From the NCBI GenBank assembly GCA_020636255.1, contig JACJYE010000003.1, forward strand, positions 186,001 through 250,000: a DNA stretch of 64,000 nt, written 5' to 3'. Positions 60,585 to 64,000 of the stretch are shown piece by piece (within the stretch, counting starts at the first letter, position 1; every line of letters starts with the position of its first letter). Both the position numbers and the translations under genes were made by a program. This DNA is from Lewinellaceae bacterium. GTDB lineage: Bacteria; Bacteroidota; Bacteroidia; Chitinophagales; Saprospiraceae. The notes beneath the pieces were generated by a model, which saw only the letters and a list, made by a program, of their open reading frames with translations, was not told the DNA's origin and made no database searches.

Positions 60585-62162
60585 ATGAAAATGAATACAG
60601 CCCGATATCTTCTCCTATTAATAGCCCTTGGCTGTTTTTCCGTTGCCCGGGGCCAAAATTACTTCAGCAAAAACATTGACCTGGACCATGACAATGATTC
60701 CGGGCTTCGAATTTTTGAAATTCCGGATGGGCTTCTGATCCTCGTCGGAGCTTACTGCCATAGCAGCCAAAGCCAATGCACCAAACTCTTTAAAGCTGAC
60801 ACTAATGGCAATATCATCTGGAGAAAAAACTGGTTGGATTTCAAGCCGCCCAACCGCAATGCCATCCTGCTTGAAGATACCAGCATCCTCCTGCTTACGC
60901 GCTCCGTTGCCCCACTTCCCAACCGTATCCGGGTAACCCGCCTAAGCCTGGAGGGAGAGGTGCTGCAAGAATGGGCCTTCGGTGAAGAGCTGGAATACGA
61001 GATCCCTTTCGGGATAACCCCTTTTGGGGATGAATACGTGATCTTCGGCGCTTTGCTCCCTCCCGGGCAGGCGCCGTCTACTGGCTTTCAGTTGTACTTC
61101 AACCAGCAATTCGAACTGCAAAACAGCCTGTTTTTCGAAGAAAACGGCCCTTTTGACATCGTCGCCGAAACTGACTTCATACCCACGCAAGGCGCCAGGC
61201 TACTCGGCGCCAATGTTACCGGCTTTGTCGGCGAAGTGGAAGGTATCCTGACCATGCTCGACAGCAGCGGGCAGGTGGTATGGCAAAGGGGGTTGCCCAT
61301 AGTCGACCCTGAAAGCAACTTCCTCAGCGTCCTCGAACTGGACAACGGCAACCTGGCCGCCGGCTGGTTCTATGATTTGGAAATGGCGGAGTACCCCCTG
61401 TCAGACATGGGAACGGTAATCTACGGCCTTTCGCCGGATGGGGATTCCCTCTGGGCGCAATACTACCTGACTTTTGAGACGGACGTGAAGCTCGTCCTCG
61501 AACTCGACAAGGCCGCCAATGGCGACATCATCGGTTCGGGTTATGCCTGGAAAAAGATTGAAGAAGAGCTGCCTCCTTCCTTTATCGGCTGGATATTCCG
61601 CTTGTCGCCGCAGGGCGAGCCGATCTGGGACCGCTACATTTACGACGCGCGCTCGCCAAAGCGGGACGCCTGGCTGCAAAGCGCCACGGAGCTACCCAAC
61701 GGCGACCTGGTGTTTACCGGTTCTTATGCTGACACCTTGACTGTGGATGGAAATGTAGTAAGGAACACAGATGTATGGCTGGTAAGAGTGGACAGCAATG
61801 GCTGCCTCACCCCTGGCTGCGCCGATTTGCAGGTGGTAACGGACACCGGCATCGTGCAGGTAACCGCCACGAACGACAGGCCACGGGAAGAAGCCGGCCC
61901 AGGCCCTTTCCGTTTATTCCCCAACCCTGCCGGCAGCGAGGTATTCCTGGCTGCTCCTGCTCAGGCAACCCAGCCTCTTGAGCATCTTGAGCTACGCCTG
62001 TTCAGCGCTTTGGGCCAGCAGGTGCTGGAACGCCGCTGGCGGCAGTGGCTGCCTGGCCGGCAGGAGGCTATTGATGTCAGCCGCCTGCCGCCGGGCTTGT
62101 ATACCTGGGTGCTGTCCACTTCCGGGGGGTGGCTGCAGAGTGCGAAGCTGGTGATCCGGTAA
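60585..62162 (+). CDS. Secreted beta-propeller-like T9SS cargo, tandem copy 3
   Basis: 525 residues, same start and signal peptide as copy 2 and nearly identical to it. It differs in IFRLSPQ for IFRMSPQ and in the segment LVFTGSYADTLTVDGNVVRNTDVW, which replaces the copy 1/2 version just before the common end. After its stop only the first palindrome of the spacer is kept. Confidence 0.82.
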   Translation: MKMNTARYLLLLIALGCFSVARGQNYFSKNIDLDHDNDSGLRIFEIPDGLLILVGAYCHSSQSQCTKLFKADTNGNIIWRKNWLDFKPPNRNAILLEDTSILLLTRSVAPLPNRIRVTRLSLEGEVLQEWAFGEELEYEIPFGITPFGDEYVIFGALLPPGQAPSTGFQLYFNQQFELQNSLFFEENGPFDIVAETDFIPTQGARLLGANVTGFVGEVEGILTMLDSSGQVVWQRGLPIVDPESNFLSVLELDNGNLAAGWFYDLEMAEYPLSDMGTVIYGLSPDGDSLWAQYYLTFETDVKLVLELDKAANGDIIGSGYAWKKIEEELPPSFIGWIFRLSPQGEPIWDRYIYDARSPKRDAWLQSATELPNGDLVFTGSYADTLTVDGNVVRNTDVWLVRVDSNGCLTPGCADLQVVTDTGIVQVTATNDRPREEAGPGPFRLFPNPAGSEVFLAAPAQATQPLEHLELRLFSALGQQVLERRWRQWLPGRQEAIDVSRLPPGLYTWVLSTSGGWLQSAKLVIR

Positions 62163-62605
62163 GACGGGCCTCTGGCCCGTCAAGCGTAGGGCGCCGCCAA
62201 AGCTGCCTTAAAGCAGTACTGCCCCTGCATTGCAGCAGAGGTCAATAGCGACTCAGAGATAGAGCGGTTAGGAGCTTACTCCTATTGCAACCAAGGACTC
62301 AGTTTTTTAATTGTTACGGAGCAACGCTAAAGTTCTTTTTCCAGGTAGGATGATAAATATTTTTTTGTAATATTGAACTGGCAAAAAAGAATAGGCCAAA
62401 ACGCTCCTGACACAAAGATTTCCGGAGTTTTTAATTTGAACCCTTTCTTACCTACCTGTCCGCGATGCTATCGCCGAACCCGTTCGTCGTGCCATAGGCC
62501 GGCGGCGCTCTCTTTTTTTGCAGGGCCGATATAAAAAAGCCGGATATACCCTCGCGGAGTAATCGCTATAGTGCCGCCTATACACATTAAATAAGTCACA
62601 ATACC
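62163..62605. other. 443-base gap after the tandem array
   Basis: It begins with the GACGGGCC-TCT-GGCCCGTC palindrome left over from the array, has a TAGGAG-CTTA-CTCCTA palindrome near 62270, and otherwise no gene. A clear promoter for the next gene was not found. Confidence 0.4.
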
Positions 62606-64000
62606 ATGAACGAGACGAAATTACTCACCGCCTCTCTATCAAACTGGTTTAACGCGGCCAGCCTGGCGCTCATATTTGGCTTCGCAGGTTTGCAGCAAAC
62701 CACTACGCCACGAAACGACGACTATCACAACGCAGCCGGCGCAGCCTTCAAAGACTGTCCATGGATCAGGGTATGTGATGGCGCCTGCACATTCGACCCT
62801 ACCCGGACGGTGCTTAAATGGTACTTATCGGCATCATTTCCGGACGCCATCACCGCCGGCCCGGTAGCTGAGGCATACGACTACACGCTGCCGATCATAG
62901 ACTGCCCGCTGGTAGACTATGGCTGGGGCCCACAGGAACCTGTTTACCCGACATATCCGTTCTTTTGCGCGGCCAGCTTCACGGTGCCGCTGCCTGAAGT
63001 AACGGACGACTGCCCAAGCTGGGAAATATTAACAGAAGTACTAACGATAATAGAGGTAGAAGACTACGGCCCCGACGGCAACCTGATCGGCGCTCACAGC
63101 GACACGGTAGTGCTTCGCACGATCCCCTGGAATGCTCCGACGCGTGTAGTGAGCGGTATGCCCAGGGGTAACAACTATTTCCGCTACACCTTTACCAACG
63201 CATGCGGCTACGAAGTAGTGACGTATTGCAAGTTCTACATAGAAGACCAGGCCCCACCAGTAGTAAACTGTAACAATGGCCTTCAGGTATCCATTGGTGT
63301 TGACGGCTTTGCCCGGATCTTCGCCGAAGACTTCGGCAGTGGCAGTTGGGATAACTGCGGGGACTATTATTCTGAGGTGCGCCGCAACCAGTTCGACCCG
63401 ATCAGCTATAACTGCGGCACGGCCTTCTCTGATTGGGGCCCGTATGTCGACTTCTACTGCTGCGACGTAGGAGATACGGTAACGATCGAACTGCGTGTGA
63501 CCGACTACTCTGGCAATGCCGATACCTGCTGGCTGGATGTCGTTCCGGAAGAGCATTTACCCCCATACTGCTCCGCACCGCAAAACACGAGCATCGGCTG
63601 TGACAGCCTGCCTCCTGGCTTCGACATTATGGACACCAGCCAGTTGCAGGCCCTGTTCGGCGCGCCGGGCGCAGCCGACAACTGTGAAGTGGAAGCGATG
63701 GAGCTGCCTCCGGTACCGAACCTGGAATGCGGCTTCGGCACCATCATCCGTCGGTTCAGCGCAGAGGACATCCACGGCAACCAGAGCAACAACTTCTGCG
63801 AGCAGGTAGTAACGATCAACGAAGTGCACAACTACGAGATCCGGTTCCCTGCTGACGCATCCTGGAATTGTGGCACGACAAACCCGGACAGCGTAGAGGT
63901 AGTAGAAGAGCTGGCCTGCGACCTGCTGGCCGTTACTTATACCGATGAATTCGCCGGCGCCGCCGGCGATGAGTGCTATGAGATATTGCGTATGTGGAGC
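62606..64000 (+). CDS. Large Cys-rich secreted surface protein, N-terminal part (runs off the window)
   Basis: 465 codons are open from the ATG at 62606 to the end. After a hydrophobic N-terminal stretch (SLALIFGFAGLQQ) the chain is rich in Cys and aromatic residues. It shows repeating Ig-like or HYR-like patterns: YRYTFTNACGYEVVTYCKFYIEDQAPPVVNC, TVTIELRVTDYSGNADTCWLDV, IIRRFSAEDIHGNQSNNFCEQVVTI. Such proteins in Saprospiraceae are long adhesins with T9SS tails; the tail would lie beyond this window. Confidence 0.75.
   Translation, partial: MNETKLLTASLSNWFNAASLALIFGFAGLQQTTTPRNDDYHNAAGAAFKDCPWIRVCDGACTFDPTRTVLKWYLSASFPDAITAGPVAEAYDYTLPIIDCPLVDYGWGPQEPVYPTYPFFCAASFTVPLPEVTDDCPSWEILTEVLTIIEVEDYGPDGNLIGAHSDTVVLRTIPWNAPTRVVSGMPRGNNYFRYTFTNACGYEVVTYCKFYIEDQAPPVVNCNNGLQVSIGVDGFARIFAEDFGSGSWDNCGDYYSEVRRNQFDPISYNCGTAFSDWGPYVDFYCCDVGDTVTIELRVTDYSGNADTCWLDVVPEEHLPPYCSAPQNTSIGCDSLPPGFDIMDTSQLQALFGAPGAADNCEVEAMELPPVPNLECGFGTIIRRFSAEDIHGNQSNNFCEQVVTINEVHNYEIRFPADASWNCGTTNPDSVEVVEELACDLLAVTYTDEFAGAAGDECYEILRMWS

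Larger units (their letters stand above)
58193..62162 (+). repeat. Tandem duplication, two units of 1985 bp
   Basis: Unit A 58193-60177 and unit B 60178-62162, each spacer plus gene. They are almost identical, apart from a few single changes and a 40-60 base block near the 3' end of the genes. Confidence 0.9.

Overview
The window reads as chromosomal DNA of a gliding-type Bacteroidota, most likely a member of the Saprospiria (Saprospiraceae/Lewinella-like). The reasons are several type IX secretion (T9SS) and gliding genes (gldB, gldM, gldN, porX, a PorP/SprF protein, a PorT-like barrel), many secreted proteins with T9SS C-terminal sorting domains, a giant Cys-repeat adhesin with a gliding-motility-type C-terminus, and many promoters of the Bacteroidota type (TAnnTTTG at -7, often with TTTG about 20 bases upstream). 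No rRNA, tRNA, CRISPR array, prophage or intact transposase was seen.

Layout. 1-240: start of a type 2 IPP isomerase running off the left edge. 0.4-7.1 kb: a 2227-residue surface protein of about 30 tandem Cys-containing repeats, with a promoter and a long leader. 7.7-10.2 kb: histidine kinase/response regulator pair, then a possible small RNA. 10.2-12.3 kb: dispersed repeats around pyrD. 12.3-18.3 kb: nadC, an outer-membrane barrel, gldB, an Fe(II)/2OG-type oxygenase, a divergent tatC, tatA and a DUF937 gene. 18.5-23.4 kb: a locus of membrane proteins, a winged-helix regulator and a B12-binding radical SAM enzyme; two of its promoters share one 17-base palindrome. 23.4-32.5 kb: envelope and secreted proteins, including two large T9SS cargo proteins. 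32.8-40.9 kb: Na/Ca exchanger, gldN and gldM (without gldK/L), a second, canonical tatC, porX, and an HD hydrolase. 41-51.6 kb: MFS transporter, purQ, two DsbD-type proteins, a bactofilin-atpZ-atpI-biotin carrier operon, and PorP/SprF. 52-64 kb: an HtrA-like protease with a zinc ribbon, a secreted metalloprotease with a poly-G tract at its signal peptide, three tandem T9SS cargo genes, and the start of another large Cys-rich surface protein.

How the genes fit together. T9SS components and their regulator PorX sit among their probable cargo: the giant protein, two proteins of about 800-1400 residues, the metalloprotease and the tandem family. Tat export and DsbD-type thiol chemistry fit a cell that exports many disulfide-containing proteins.

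Main points for a second look: (1) two TatC paralogs, of which the one beside tatA has lost all four conserved acidic residues; (2) a PurQ whose catalytic cysteine is glycine; (3) a G10 tract that decides the reading frame of a metalloprotease signal peptide; (4) a palindrome-defined regulon of membrane proteins and a radical SAM enzyme; (5) a 1985-bp tandem duplication with mosaic 3' ends and a spacer full of three-base-loop palindromes; (6) dispersed palindromic repeats. All functional calls rest on reading the sequence and recalled family features; no database search was run.
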